Assembly: GCA_026995045.1 (NCBI GenBank)
Contig: JALWPK010000106.1
Span: 1 to 64,000, forward strand
Direction: 5' to 3'
Length of the DNA: 64,000 bases
Source of the DNA: Gammaproteobacteria bacterium
GTDB lineage: Bacteria > Pseudomonadota > Gammaproteobacteria > SZUA-229
The translations under genes were made by a program, and so were the position numbers. The stretch's first letter is position 1, and each line of letters starts with the position of its first letter. The notes beneath the pieces were generated by a model. That model saw only the letters and a list, made by a program, of their open reading frames with translations. It had not been told where the DNA came from and did no database searches. Positions 20,296 to 29,162 of this stretch are shown here, in pieces.

Positions 20296-22764
20296 GTGCC
20301 AGGCCAGCTACCCGAACATATCCGGTATACCAGCGATACACCAATACGCATCCTGATCGTCGATGACGACGCCACCATGCGTCTGCTGATGAAGGAAACC
20401 CTGCAGGAAGAAGGTTACATCATCGACGAAGCTGACAACGGCATTGACGCGCTGCAAATGATCAACGCCGTGCCGCCGGATCTGGTGCTGCTGGATGTGC
20501 GCATGCCGGGCATGAGCGGCTTTGACGTGTGCGCTGAAATTCGTCAATATTCCGGCGAAACCAATATCGCCATCGTCATGGTCACCGGCCTGGAAGATGC
20601 TGAATCCATCGAAAAAGCATTTGAGCTGGGCGCCACCGCCTTTATCAGCAAACCGATAAACTGGGTGACCTTCCCCTACCGCATCCAGTATATCCTCAAG
20701 GCCAAAAGCGCATTCGCCGAGTTGCAACAAAGAGAAATGCACCTGCGTCATCTCGACCGGATTTCACGCATTGTTGTCCAGAACAAGCATATCGACATCA
20801 TCCTGCAACAGCTGCTGCTGGCCATGCTTGACATCTTCAACTGCGACCGCGCCTTCATTATCAAAAAAGTGGCTGATTCGCCGGAGCACATGAGCATCGA
20901 CTATGAAGTCGCGCGCAAAAACACTCCGACCGCCAGGGACAACATTCCCCGCCTGCTAAGTGAAATGGGCGCCAATGTTTTTTACCGCGCCGACAACAGC
21001 GAGTACCCGATTGTCAATCATTTCAGTGAAGCTCGTGCTGAAAGTGGCGGCGCTCAGCTGACCATTCACCAGCAAATCGTTCATGCGCTGCAACTCAACC
21101 AGCCGGAACAATGGTACCTGGTTATCCAGCAGCACCAGCCGGGCAAACCCTGGAACGCCACCGATCTGGAAACCTTTTATCGCGCCTGCCTGCGCCTGAG
21201 CGGCATGCTGGCCAGCCACCTGCTGCTGGAAAAACTGCACGACAGCGAGCAGTTGCTGCAGCAGGCGCAGCGCATCGGCAAGCTGGGCAACTGGCGTTGG
21301 GACAAGGCCAGCGGCCAACTGACCTGGTCCGAGGAAATGTACCGCATTTTCGGTTATGAGGAACACAGCTTTACCGCTGATTTTGACGCCTGTTACCGCG
21401 TTGCCTTTGAGGAAGACAGAGTCCGCCTCGAACAATACCGCAAGCTGGCAAAACAGCAGGGCAAGGCCTACAGCATTGAATACCGTATTCGCCTGCCGGA
21501 TGACAGTATCGAATGGTTGCACGAACAGGGCATCGGCAGCCATGACAGGAACGGCAAGGTCACCAGCGTCAACGGCACCGTACAAAATATTACCGACCGC
21601 CGAAAAAAACAGGAGCAGGAACTGCACGACCAGAAGATGGAAGCCATCGGCCAGCTCACCAGCGGCGTGGCGCATGACTTTGGCAACCTGATGACAGTCG
21701 CCAAAGGCAATCTCGATCTGCTCAGGGACATTCTGAACAAAGAGTTCACACTCAGCCAGGATGCAAAAGAAATTCTTGACGACGCCAGCTCTGCAATTCA
21801 TGACGGCGTTGAGCTGACGCGTCAGTTGTTGGCGATTTCACGCAAGAAATCCATCGCGCCGGAGTATGTCAATGTCAAACAGCATCTTGAAAAGTTTTTC
21901 AACCTGCTCAAGCACACTCTGAGCGACAATATCAGACTGTCACTGCATGTTGAAGACAACTTGCCCGATATCCTGGTTGACCCGATTCAACTGGAAACCT
22001 CGCTGCTTAACCTGTGCATCAACTCACGAAACGCCATGCCGAACGGGGGTGAGCTGGCGATACGCGCCTGTCAGTATTTCTGCGACGCTGACGATGAGCA
22101 ACAACACAGTTGCGACATTCACAATCACTGCGTCGATATAAGCATTCAGGACAACGGCACAGGAATGGATGAAACCACCATTGAGCGCGCCATTGAACCT
22201 TTCTTTACCACCAACAAAAGCGAAGGCACCGGCCTGGGGCTGAGCATGGTATACGGCTTCATGCGGCAGTCGAAAGGCGATTTGCAGATACAAAGCGAGC
22301 CTGACAAAGGCGCCACCATACACTTGCGCTTTCCCGTGTACGGCGGTTCGGTCGAACAGGCCAGCGCAGACAACATCACCGATATCAGTCCGATCAAGCA
22401 TTCCACCATTTTAATCGTGGAAGACCGCGACACCGTGCGCCAGTTTGCCGTTCGCTGTCTGTCACAACTCAGCGCCAACCTGCTGCTGGCGAGCAATGCC
22501 GCCGAGGCGCAGAGCCTGCTGAAGCAAAATGGCAATATCGACCTGCTGTTTACCGACATCATCATGCCTGGTGAACTGAATGGCCGTGAGCTGGCCAGAT
22601 GGACCCACCGCCATTACCCCGGCGTCAAAATTTTGCTGACCACTGCGTCAGAAAAACAGCTGCACTATCAACCCGCCAATGATGAACCGGCGCACCCGCT
22701 GATACCCAAGCCCTATAGCAAGCAGGAATTGATCAAGGCCATCCATTCCGCACTTTGCGTCTAG
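20296..22764 (+). CDS. Receiver-GAF-PAS hybrid histidine kinase with second receiver
   Basis: 822 residues, no membrane segments. Receiver 1 (about 15-135) with IVDDD, D67 (LLDVRMPGMSG) and SKP; a GAF-like domain (about 150-310); PAS (about 325-435, GNWRWD...EEMYRIFGYEE, then YRIRLPDDSIEW); a HisKA-type helix with H460 in SGVAHDFGNLM; HATPase (LNLCINSRNAM, DNGTGMD, GTGLGLSMVYG); receiver 2 (about 700-815, VEDRD, FTDIIMPGELNG, PKPY). The HDFGN form of the phospho-acceptor helix is that of NtrB-like kinases with a C-terminal receiver. The start is GTG 20296 with a poor ribosome site; no ATG nearby preserves receiver 1. Confidence 0.9.
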   Translation: MPGQLPEHIRYTSDTPIRILIVDDDATMRLLMKETLQEEGYIIDEADNGIDALQMINAVPPDLVLLDVRMPGMSGFDVCAEIRQYSGETNIAIVMVTGLEDAESIEKAFELGATAFISKPINWVTFPYRIQYILKAKSAFAELQQREMHLRHLDRISRIVVQNKHIDIILQQLLLAMLDIFNCDRAFIIKKVADSPEHMSIDYEVARKNTPTARDNIPRLLSEMGANVFYRADNSEYPIVNHFSEARAESGGAQLTIHQQIVHALQLNQPEQWYLVIQQHQPGKPWNATDLETFYRACLRLSGMLASHLLLEKLHDSEQLLQQAQRIGKLGNWRWDKASGQLTWSEEMYRIFGYEEHSFTADFDACYRVAFEEDRVRLEQYRKLAKQQGKAYSIEYRIRLPDDSIEWLHEQGIGSHDRNGKVTSVNGTVQNITDRRKKQEQELHDQKMEAIGQLTSGVAHDFGNLMTVAKGNLDLLRDILNKEFTLSQDAKEILDDASSAIHDGVELTRQLLAISRKKSIAPEYVNVKQHLEKFFNLLKHTLSDNIRLSLHVEDNLPDILVDPIQLETSLLNLCINSRNAMPNGGELAIRACQYFCDADDEQQHSCDIHNHCVDISIQDNGTGMDETTIERAIEPFFTTNKSEGTGLGLSMVYGFMRQSKGDLQIQSEPDKGATIHLRFPVYGGSVEQASADNITDISPIKHSTILIVEDRDTVRQFAVRCLSQLSANLLLASNAAEAQSLLKQNGNIDLLFTDIIMPGELNGRELARWTHRHYPGVKILLTTASEKQLHYQPANDEPAHPLIPKPYSKQELIKAIHSALCV

Positions 22765-22787
22765 CAGGCTTGTCTTTTTGTATTATC

Positions 22788-22856
22788 AAGGAAGCTCTGA
22801 TTTATTCATCCCCGAATTATCAGAGCGCGAAACCCTGAATAAATCAGAGTTTCCTT
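22788..22856. repeat. 69-bp near-perfect palindrome, MITE-like
   Basis: Left arm 22788-22808 (AAGGAAGCTCTGATTTATTC plus A) and right arm 22836-22856 are reverse complements at 20 of 21 positions, with a 27-base centre that repeats TCAGAG. Pairing stops exactly at the arm ends. There is no T-run after it, so it is not a standard terminator of the kinase gene, though a transcript could fold into a long stem. It resembles a tiny nonautonomous insertion; no flanking target duplication is obvious. Confidence 0.75.
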
Positions 22857-23056
22857 AAGTCGGCAATGTTTATTACCAGGTTAATAACCTGTTTACCAGA
22901 CTTGCTTGCAGTATCAGCTGCTTTGCCCCGATTTACATATCTTTACACAAGCCTTTTCCGGATTTCGACAAATATTTGACTCACTGACTAATCTAGGCGT
23001 CAAGGAAGCAGCACTCAGGACAAATGATTCAAACACCGATTAGTGAGGTATGACAG

Positions 23057-24139
23057 TTGGACACTCTAGCTGGAACAAAACAGAGCAAAATCCTATTCCG
23101 CAGCCTGGTTGGCCAGAGCGCGGCAATGCAAGCTGTCAGGAACGACATTGAACAGGTCGCCAATACCGACGCCAATGTGCTGATTACCGGCGAGTCCGGC
23201 ACTGGCAAAGAGGTCGTTGCACGCAATATTCACTATCATTCCGGTCGCCGCCACAAACCATTTGTGCCGGTTAACTGCGGCGCCATCCCTCACGACCTGC
23301 TTGAGTCTGAATTATTCGGCCATGAGAAAGGCGCTTTCACCGGCGCGATTACATCACGCCAGGGTCGCTTCTCCATGGCTGAAGGCGGCACACTGTTTCT
23401 GGACGAAATCGGCGAGATGACCATGGCAATGCAGGTCAAGCTGTTGCGCGTACTGGAAGAACGCGTGTTTGAACGCGTCGGCGGCACAACAACCATTCAC
23501 GCCGATGTGCGCATCGTCGCCGCCACCAACCGCAATCTGCAGGAAATGGTGGAACAGGGAAAATTTCGCGAAGACCTGTATTTTCGCCTTGATGTCTTCC
23601 CGATTCGCCTGCCCAACCTGCGCGAACGCATCGAGGATTTACCGCTGTTGATAAAGGAACTGATTTCCCGGCTGGAACAGACCAAACGCAATTCGGTTCG
23701 CTTTACACAGGAAGCCATTGTCGCCATGTCAAAGTACAGCTGGCCCGGCAACGTGCGCGAACTGGCCAACCAGATAGAACGCATGGCGATTCGGCATCCC
23801 AACGGCCTGGTGCAGGCCAGCGACCTGCCCGACCGTATTCTCAACAGCGCCGATGACGGTATCGGCCTCAAGCTGGAGGATATCGACAGCATTATCGACA
23901 GTGATGAAAAACGTAAAACCGGCGCCCTGGTTCCGCCGATAAACTTCCCGGTGGAAGGCTTTGATCTGAAAAGCTATATTGCCAGCATTGAAGTCGGCAT
24001 TATTGAAAATGCGCTGGACAATTCAGGCGGCGTGATTGCGCATGCCGCCAAGTCACTGGGACTGCGTCGCACCACGCTGGCGGAAAAAATGCGCAAATAT
24101 CATATCGAGCGGCCAACTGACAGCGCCACCGCCGCATAA
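23057..24139 (+). CDS. FleQ/FlrA-like sigma-54 activator lacking the receiver domain
   Basis: 360 residues against about 490 for FleQ. The N-terminal regulatory domain is absent and an in-frame stop lies just before the TTG start (GTGAGG 8 bases upstream). AAA+ domain: Walker A GESGTGKE (45-52), sigma-54 contact GAFTGA (92-97), Walker B LFLDEIGE; Fis-type HTH at the C-terminus ([19 protein letters not shown]). Residues that contact cyclic-di-GMP in P. aeruginosa FleQ are kept: LFRS (13-16), R56-N57 in VVARN, and E201/R205 in ELISR. Predicted to activate sigma-54 flagellar genes, with FleN (54945-55826) as its likely antagonist. Confidence 0.92.
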   Translation: MDTLAGTKQSKILFRSLVGQSAAMQAVRNDIEQVANTDANVLITGESGTGKEVVARNIHYHSGRRHKPFVPVNCGAIPHDLLESELFGHEKGAFTGAITSRQGRFSMAEGGTLFLDEIGEMTMAMQVKLLRVLEERVFERVGGTTTIHADVRIVAATNRNLQEMVEQGKFREDLYFRLDVFPIRLPNLRERIEDLPLLIKELISRLEQTKRNSVRFTQEAIVAMSKYSWPGNVRELANQIERMAIRHPNGLVQASDLPDRILNSADDGIGLKLEDIDSIIDSDEKRKTGALVPPINFPVEGFDLKSYIASIEVGIIENALDNSGGVIAHAAKSLGLRRTTLAEKMRKYHIERPTDSATAA

Positions 24140-24167
24140 ACGGTTTTGTTCCATGCCCGGAGCAAAC

Positions 24168-24224
24168 GATAGTACTGACGCTACTCCCCCCCTCTTCCCG
24201 GCGTCAGTGCTATCACTTTTTATT
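24168..24224 (+). terminator. Intrinsic terminator of the fleQ-like gene
   Basis: A 14-bp stem (24168-24181 with 24201-24214, one G-T wobble) with a pyrimidine-rich loop, followed by ACTTTTTATTCTTTT. The T-run overlaps the stop codon of the convergent PilZ gene. Confidence 0.9.
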
Positions 24225-24837
24225 CTTTTGAGGACGCGCTCGCCTTTTTCTGCTGCAGCAAACTCTGCTCCTTGAACAGTACGTGCCGCGTAATCAGGTC
24301 ACGCACATCATCTTCCATGTTGACGAATTCAAGCGCAATACGATACTGGTGACAGTCGTCGGTCTTTTTATCCAGTTTTGAACAGGTCACCACGCGCGCA
24401 TAGGTAAAAATACCGGTGCTTTCGGGCAGCAATACCATACGCAGCTCCAGCATCGCGCCAACCATCACCGGACACGGCGAGGTAAATGAAATGCCCCCAG
24501 CGCCAATATTGATATGCTGCGGCTCAATATTCATGTCTTCCATTTCACACTCAATCACATACTCGCTCAGCAAGTTGAGCTTTCTGTCCAGTGCTTCCAA
24601 GTAGCTGGCTATTTTACTGTGTGAGCGGTCAATCACCTTGAGCAGCGGCTGCATTTCACGCGACATGCTCTCAAACCGCGCCTTCAGAGTCAGCTTGTTG
24701 ACCCGAGCCTGCTCATGACGGTAAGCCTCGGAAGTAACATGCTCCTCACTGATCTGACGATGCTTGATGATGGCGACATCGTCGATGCGGAAAAAACTGC
24801 GTTTTTCAGTGTCGGATAGTACGTGCGCCTGTTTCAT
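24220..24837 (-). CDS. PilZ-domain protein with helical insertion
   Basis: 205 residues, cytoplasmic. The two PilZ signature elements are RxxxR at R13-R17 (KRSFFRIDD) and a variant of [D/N]xSxxG, N110-I-G-A-G-G115, in which serine is glycine. About 90 residues separate them instead of the usual 25-30, the extra part being a charged helix. That layout recalls the tetrameric PilZ type (XC_6012 of Xanthomonas), which does not bind cyclic-di-GMP. It overlaps pomB by ATGA and so is co-expressed with the stator, which suggests a motor-speed or stator-assembly role like YcgR/FlgZ. Ligand binding is uncertain. Confidence 0.8.
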   Translation of the reverse strand: MKQAHVLSDTEKRSFFRIDDVAIIKHRQISEEHVTSEAYRHEQARVNKLTLKARFESMSREMQPLLKVIDRSHSKIASYLEALDRKLNLLSEYVIECEMEDMNIEPQHINIGAGGISFTSPCPVMVGAMLELRMVLLPESTGIFTYARVVTCSKLDKKTDDCHQYRIALEFVNMEDDVRDLITRHVLFKEQSLLQQKKASASSKE

Positions 24838-25919
24838 GGTTTGTCTCCGGTTAACAGGGTTGTGCTGTCTGCCGTTGCTCCGCTTTGTGGCGGCGGTTCG
24901 GCTGAGGAGTTAGCGTCCTCGATTTTATCCGCTTTGGCCTTGAGCACCTTGTCGAGCAGTATCCTGTTGAATTCATATTCCCCTGTCTCGGGGTTCAGCA
25001 TCGGAATGGCGGACGGGTTCTGACTGTAGTCCAGTATAATCTCGACGCGACGGTTCTTGGCTCGCCCGGCAAAGGTGTCGTTGCTTTCCACCGGCTGCGT
25101 GTCGGCATAGGCTTCGATTTCAAAGCGCTTGTCGCTGAGTTTGGCATTCCACTTCAGCGCATGAATCACACTGACCGCGCGCGAGGCCGACAGCTCCCAG
25201 TTGGAGCGATAGCGTGAGGTGTGAATGGGAATGTTGTCAGTGTGGCCGGCAACCACAATCTTACCATCAAATTCACCGAATACCTTGCCGATTTTTCCTG
25301 TAATGGCATTGAACGGCTGGATAATATCGGCGCTGCCAGACGGGAAAGCGCCTTTCTCCCGGATGCGCAGGATTATGCGCTTGTCCTTGACCTCGACATC
25401 AATAATGCCACTGTTGATTTCTTTCGCCAGTTCCTTTTTGATTGCTTCAGCGTCTTTTTTGATTTGCGCCAGCGTGACCTTTTCCAGCAGGGCCAATTTT
25501 TTCATCAATTCCTTGTCTGCCAGGGCATTGTAGTTTTTGTCATCCGCCTCATCGGCTTTTTTGTCCATGTTCTCCTGCCCTTCCTCGGACGGATCGGTAA
25601 ACACAGGAAACTGCTTGCTTTCTTCCGTCGTCATCTGCCGCACTTCATTCAACGGCGTAGGCATGGGCCGACCCGGACTAAATTCACGCGCAATAATATT
25701 GATGCCGCGCGGCGATTCCTTGGCCTTGATTTCACGCTGCACGCCAAAGGCGTCTTTCAGGGAACCAGCCAGCTCCTTGTAGATGTTCTTGTCCATTTCC
25801 GAGAATGAAAACAGCAGCACAAAAAACGCCAGCAACAGCGACATCAGATCGGCAAAGGTCATCACCCATGCTGGTATGCCCTCCGGGCACTTGGTTTCAA
25901 CGCATTCACAATCGCTCAT
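24834..25919 (-). CDS. pomB: Flagellar stator protein PomB/MotB
   Basis: 361 residues. One N-terminal membrane helix (about 17-37) carries the ion-binding aspartate D24 (VMTFADLMSLLLAFFVLLFSF), the same number as in Vibrio PomB. A long periplasmic linker (about 60-190) is followed by an OmpA-type peptidoglycan-binding domain with VAGHTDNIPI and AGRAKNRRVEI. PomB anchors the stator to the cell wall and forms the ion channel with PomA. Sodium use is inferred from PomA/PomB-like features and the nearby nhaD, not proven by a single residue. Confidence 0.93.
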   Translation of the reverse strand: MSDCECVETKCPEGIPAWVMTFADLMSLLLAFFVLLFSFSEMDKNIYKELAGSLKDAFGVQREIKAKESPRGINIIAREFSPGRPMPTPLNEVRQMTTEESKQFPVFTDPSEEGQENMDKKADEADDKNYNALADKELMKKLALLEKVTLAQIKKDAEAIKKELAKEINSGIIDVEVKDKRIILRIREKGAFPSGSADIIQPFNAITGKIGKVFGEFDGKIVVAGHTDNIPIHTSRYRSNWELSASRAVSVIHALKWNAKLSDKRFEIEAYADTQPVESNDTFAGRAKNRRVEIILDYSQNPSAIPMLNPETGEYEFNRILLDKVLKAKADKIEDANSSAEPPPQSGATADSTTLLTGDKP

Positions 25920-25931
25920 CCTGCACCTGCC

Positions 25932-26699
25932 CTATGCGGCCTTGTCTTCCGACTTGGATTTTTGGTTATCCGGCAGATAGACATTGAGCAGGCCCTCAAT
26001 CATGCGCGGGTTGAGGCCCTCCTGAATTGCGCTGATGCTTTCCAGAATCATGGATTTGGTGAGGCGCTCTTCGTTACTGCGCAGCGCCAGCTTGTCGGCA
26101 ATTGGCAGCGCCAGCACATTGGCGACAACCGCGCCATACAAGGTGGTAAGCAGCGCGACCGCCATTGCCGGGCCGATGGACTTGGGGTCGCTCATGTTGG
26201 ACATCATTTGCACCAGGCCAATCAGGGTGCCTATCATGCCCATCGCCGGCGCGACATCGCCAAGCGCCTTGAAGATGCTCAGGCCGGTTTCATTACGCTC
26301 GATGGATAAACTAATATCTTTCGACAGGATTTTGCTGACCAGCTCCGGGTCGTTGCCGTCGACCACCATGGTAATGCCCTTGGCCAGAAACTCATTTTCG
26401 ACCTCAACGCTTTCCAGTCCCAGCAGGCCTTCCTTGCGCGCCACGTTGGCCAGCTCGATGCTTTGCTCGATAATTTCGCTGGGCGACTGGCTCTTGTGCA
26501 AAAACGCTTTCATCGCCACCCCCACCGAACCGATCATATCGCTGAGGGAGAATTTCATCATCACCACCGCAAGACTGCCGGCGACAACAATCATGATACT
26601 CGGGCCGTTGACAAACATGCCCATTTCCCCGCCCATCAGAATCGCTGCAACAATGCAGCCGACGGCGCCTACAAATCCGATCAGAGTCGCTAGATCCAC
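25932..26699 (-). CDS. pomA: Flagellar stator protein PomA/MotA
   Basis: 255 residues with four membrane helices (about 2-22, 30-50, 148-168, 180-200) and a large cytoplasmic loop that contacts FliG. The motifs MGGEMGMFVNGPSIMIVVAG and APAMGMIGTLIGLVQM are those of PomA, which is shorter than E. coli MotA. The start is GTG 26699, supported by AGGGGA 7 bases upstream. First gene of the operon pomA-pomB-pilZ, with a sigma-28 promoter about 100 bases upstream. Confidence 0.94.
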   Translation of the reverse strand: MDLATLIGFVGAVGCIVAAILMGGEMGMFVNGPSIMIVVAGSLAVVMMKFSLSDMIGSVGVAMKAFLHKSQSPSEIIEQSIELANVARKEGLLGLESVEVENEFLAKGITMVVDGNDPELVSKILSKDISLSIERNETGLSIFKALGDVAPAMGMIGTLIGLVQMMSNMSDPKSIGPAMAVALLTTLYGAVVANVLALPIADKLALRSNEERLTKSMILESISAIQEGLNPRMIEGLLNVYLPDNQKSKSEDKAA

Positions 26700-26796
26700 C
26701 TGATATTCCCCTGTGCTTGTGCCGTTTAAAGCATTTCAGTCAATCAACAATAAGCATGCCGCCTGGTGGGCAGAAAGACTTATCAACCTGTAGTTA

Positions 26797-26823
26797 ACAT
26801 CGGCGCGACAGCAAGATTCTTTA
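26797..26823 (-). promoter_or_regulatory. Sigma-28 (FliA) promoter of pomA-pomB-pilZ
   Basis: Minus strand: TAAA, exactly 15 bases, then GCCGATGT (consensus GCCGATAA). The first T of TAAA is followed by AG, also as in the extended consensus TAAAG. Predicted start about 90 bases before the pomA GTG. Confidence 0.75.
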
Positions 26824-27216
26824 GTGCGTGGCGCAGACGGCGCCGATGCGCGCACAGGCTTTGAAAGTGCAGAAAACACATGATTTTCTGAAAATTTTTT
26901 ATAAAATCCCGCCAGGGAAATTCTGGATTATTCCGCATTTCCCCGGCGCCCGAGCGCGCCGCCACGGCCGGTAGCGGATAAACTGTTGAAAATGCAGAAA
27001 AAGCGAATATCGTTATTTGCTTTTTTGAACCCTGACAGTTCAGGGGAAAATTAACCGGATCTTGCTTAAATTTATACTTTTGGCCATGTAAAATGGTAGT
27101 TACACTGTCACTTTTTTACTATAAATTGGGATGACGGTTTTTGAAGAACTCCAACGATTGTCCATCCGCCCGGCGCGCGACAGATTGCCTGCGCCGGGTT
27201 CAAATCAAGGGAAACA
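26824..27216. other. Intergenic region upstream of the OmpR-family regulator
   Basis: Together with 26700-26823 this is a 517-base gap without a convincing gene. It is AT-rich toward the right. An inverted repeat CCCTGA-CAGT-TCAGGG (27030-27045) could be an operator. A TATAAA at about 27120-27126 is a weak -10 candidate for the regulator, with a poorly spaced TTACAC before it. Nothing else can be supported. Confidence 0.4.
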
Positions 27217-27939
27217 ATGGAAAATAACAAGATTCTGTTCGTTGATGACGACCAGCGCCTGTGCCGACTGATCAAACGTTATCTGGAACATGGAGGGTTC
27301 AACGTCAGCTGCGCTTCCTGCGGGGAGGAACTGCATGCGCTGATGGAAAAAGAACATTTCGATCTGCTGCTGCTGGATATTATGCTGCCGGGCAAGGACG
27401 GCCTGACGCTGGCGCACGAAATCCGCACCCGCTCCAGTATCCCAATCATTTTTCTCACCGCCAAAGCCGACATCGACGACAAGGTCAACGGCCTGGAAGT
27501 AGGCGCGGATGACTACATCACCAAACCGTTTGAAGAGAAAGAACTGCTGGCTCGGGTGCAATCCGTGCTGCGGCGAGCCGCCGCCAGCAAAACCAGCAGC
27601 GTGTTGCGCACCGAGGCCCATTTTGCCGGCTGGAAACTGAATCTGCTGAATCAAACCCTGATCTCACCACAGGGCGAACGCGTCGATATCACCAGCAACG
27701 AATACCGCCTGCTGTCGACCATGGTCAGCCGCCCCAATGTCACCATCCGGCGTGAAGAAATCCTGAATATGCTGTCAGGGCGTGAATGGTCGCCGCTTGA
27801 CCGTTCGGCTGACATGGCCATTTCCAAACTGCGCAAGAAAATCGAACAGAACCCTAACAAGCCGGAAATCATTCGCACCATACGCAACAAGGGTTACCAA
27901 CTCACAGCCGCGGTCGAATTTGTTGAAACCTCTGCCTGA
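27217..27939 (+). CDS. OmpR/PhoB-family response regulator
   Basis: 240 residues. Receiver with FVDDD, D54 (LLLLDIMLPGKDG), a threonine in FLTAK and TKPFE, followed by a winged-helix DNA-binding domain (about 130-232; EYRLLSTMVSRPN, KLRKKIEQNP, RTIRNKGYQL). It precedes a periplasmic binding protein and a membrane hybrid kinase on the same strand; the three probably form one sensory system, although the 248-base gap after it may hold a separate promoter. The regulated genes are not apparent. Confidence 0.93.
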   Translation: MENNKILFVDDDQRLCRLIKRYLEHGGFNVSCASCGEELHALMEKEHFDLLLLDIMLPGKDGLTLAHEIRTRSSIPIIFLTAKADIDDKVNGLEVGADDYITKPFEEKELLARVQSVLRRAAASKTSSVLRTEAHFAGWKLNLLNQTLISPQGERVDITSNEYRLLSTMVSRPNVTIRREEILNMLSGREWSPLDRSADMAISKLRKKIEQNPNKPEIIRTIRNKGYQLTAAVEFVETSA

Positions 27940-28129
27940 ATGACAGTTTTGACTGCCTGTTCCTGGCGGTCGAATATTACGCAAGCTGTCCAAATCCTGG
28001 TGGGAGTCCGCCCGGAATCAAACCGGCATGACACTCTATAATATGCGCGACCGGGATTGACGCTGGCCCAGACCTGGACTTTAGTATATATTCTGTCTGG
28101 CTTGCTGGATGCCGCCGCGGCCTTGAGCC

Positions 28130-28169
28130 GGGCCGCCCAGACTGATAACGGGCCGCCCAGACTGATAAC
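28130..28169 (+). repeat. Perfect tandem repeat, 2 x 20 bp
   Basis: GGGCCGCCCAGACTGATAAC occurs twice back to back, ending 18 bases before the ATG of the binding-protein gene. It covers the region where a ribosome site or operator would be expected. It may be a recent slippage duplication. Confidence 0.9.
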
Positions 28170-28187
28170 AAGAACAAGAGAGCGAAG

Positions 28188-29162
28188 ATGTTTCAATCCG
28201 CCCGCACCTTCAGCCAGTTGCTTCTGTCCTGCCTGCTGCTGTGTACTGCTTCCTCACACGCCGCCCCCTCTCCCCGCTACAAGTGCCTGTATGTTTCCTC
28301 TTACCATAAAGGTTACGCCTGGTCAGACGGTGTTGAGAAGGGTTTGCGCTCGGTGCTATCCGGTCAATGCAAGATCAGGCAATATGATATGGACACCAAA
28401 CGCAACAAGTCCGAAGCATCCAAACAACAGGCTGCGCTTGCGGCCCGCTCATTGATCGAACAATGGCGGCCGGATATCGTCATTACCGCGGATGACAATG
28501 CTGTGCGCTATCTGCTGCAACAATATTACAAAAACAGCAGCCTGCCATTTGTGTTTTGCGGGGTAAACTGGACGGCCAGTGAATATGGCCTGCCCTATGA
28601 CAACGCCACTGGCATTATCGAAGTGGCGCCCATCCGCCCCCTGCTGCGTCAGGTAAAAATGCTGCTTGGCAATGTCAAAAAAGGCGTGTATATCGGCGCC
28701 GATACGGTGACCGAACACAAGAATTTTCATCGCTTTGCCGAAATGGCGCAAAGCGAGAGCATCAGCTTGAAAGCATCGCTGGTTTCCACCGCCGCGGCGT
28801 GGCTGGATGCCTATCAACAGGCGCAACAGGCGGATTTTATCGTGATTGGCAGCAACGCCGGCATTGAAGACTGGGACCCGGACGCCATCAGCCGGAAAAT
28901 AGCAAACCATTCCTCCACGCTGACTGTCACCAACCATGACTGGATGATGCCCTACAGCATGCTCGGTTTCACCAAAGTGCCCGAGGAACAGGGCGAGCTG
29001 GCCGCGCGCGCGGCGCTGAGCATTCTCGAGGGGGCCAAGCCCGAAAGTATCGCCATTGTACCCAATCGCAAATGGGACATGTGGACTCATTCACGTTTGC
29101 TGAAGACTGCCGGGATTACCCTGCCTGAATTGTTGCTGAGAAAATCAAAACAGATACGCTAA
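28188..29162 (+). CDS. Periplasmic ABC-type substrate-binding protein, probable kinase partner
   Basis: 324 residues with a signal peptide (cleavage likely near SSHA-A, about residue 25). The mature part begins YKCLYVSSYHKGYAWSDGV and contains PDIVITADDNAV, PFVFCGVNW and an alternating alpha/beta pattern typical of the ABC_sub_bind group (PF04392-like) of binding proteins. No permease or ATPase gene is nearby. Its TAA is followed at once by the ATG of a hybrid kinase with a periplasmic domain, so I infer a sensory role like LuxP with LuxQ. The ligand is unknown. Confidence 0.82.
   Translation: MFQSARTFSQLLLSCLLLCTASSHAAPSPRYKCLYVSSYHKGYAWSDGVEKGLRSVLSGQCKIRQYDMDTKRNKSEASKQQAALAARSLIEQWRPDIVITADDNAVRYLLQQYYKNSSLPFVFCGVNWTASEYGLPYDNATGIIEVAPIRPLLRQVKMLLGNVKKGVYIGADTVTEHKNFHRFAEMAQSESISLKASLVSTAAAWLDAYQQAQQADFIVIGSNAGIEDWDPDAISRKIANHSSTLTVTNHDWMMPYSMLGFTKVPEEQGELAARAALSILEGAKPESIAIVPNRKWDMWTHSRLLKTAGITLPELLLRKSKQIR

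Noticed and set aside
22857-23056. Hidden N-terminal receiver for the FleQ-like protein
   Set aside because: In-frame stop codon at 23051-23053 directly before the TTG start, and only 200 bases to the palindrome; no receiver motifs in any frame.
26783-26965. 60-residue minus-strand frame upstream of pomA
   Set aside because: It overlaps the sigma-28 promoter, has no ribosome site, and shows no family resemblance.
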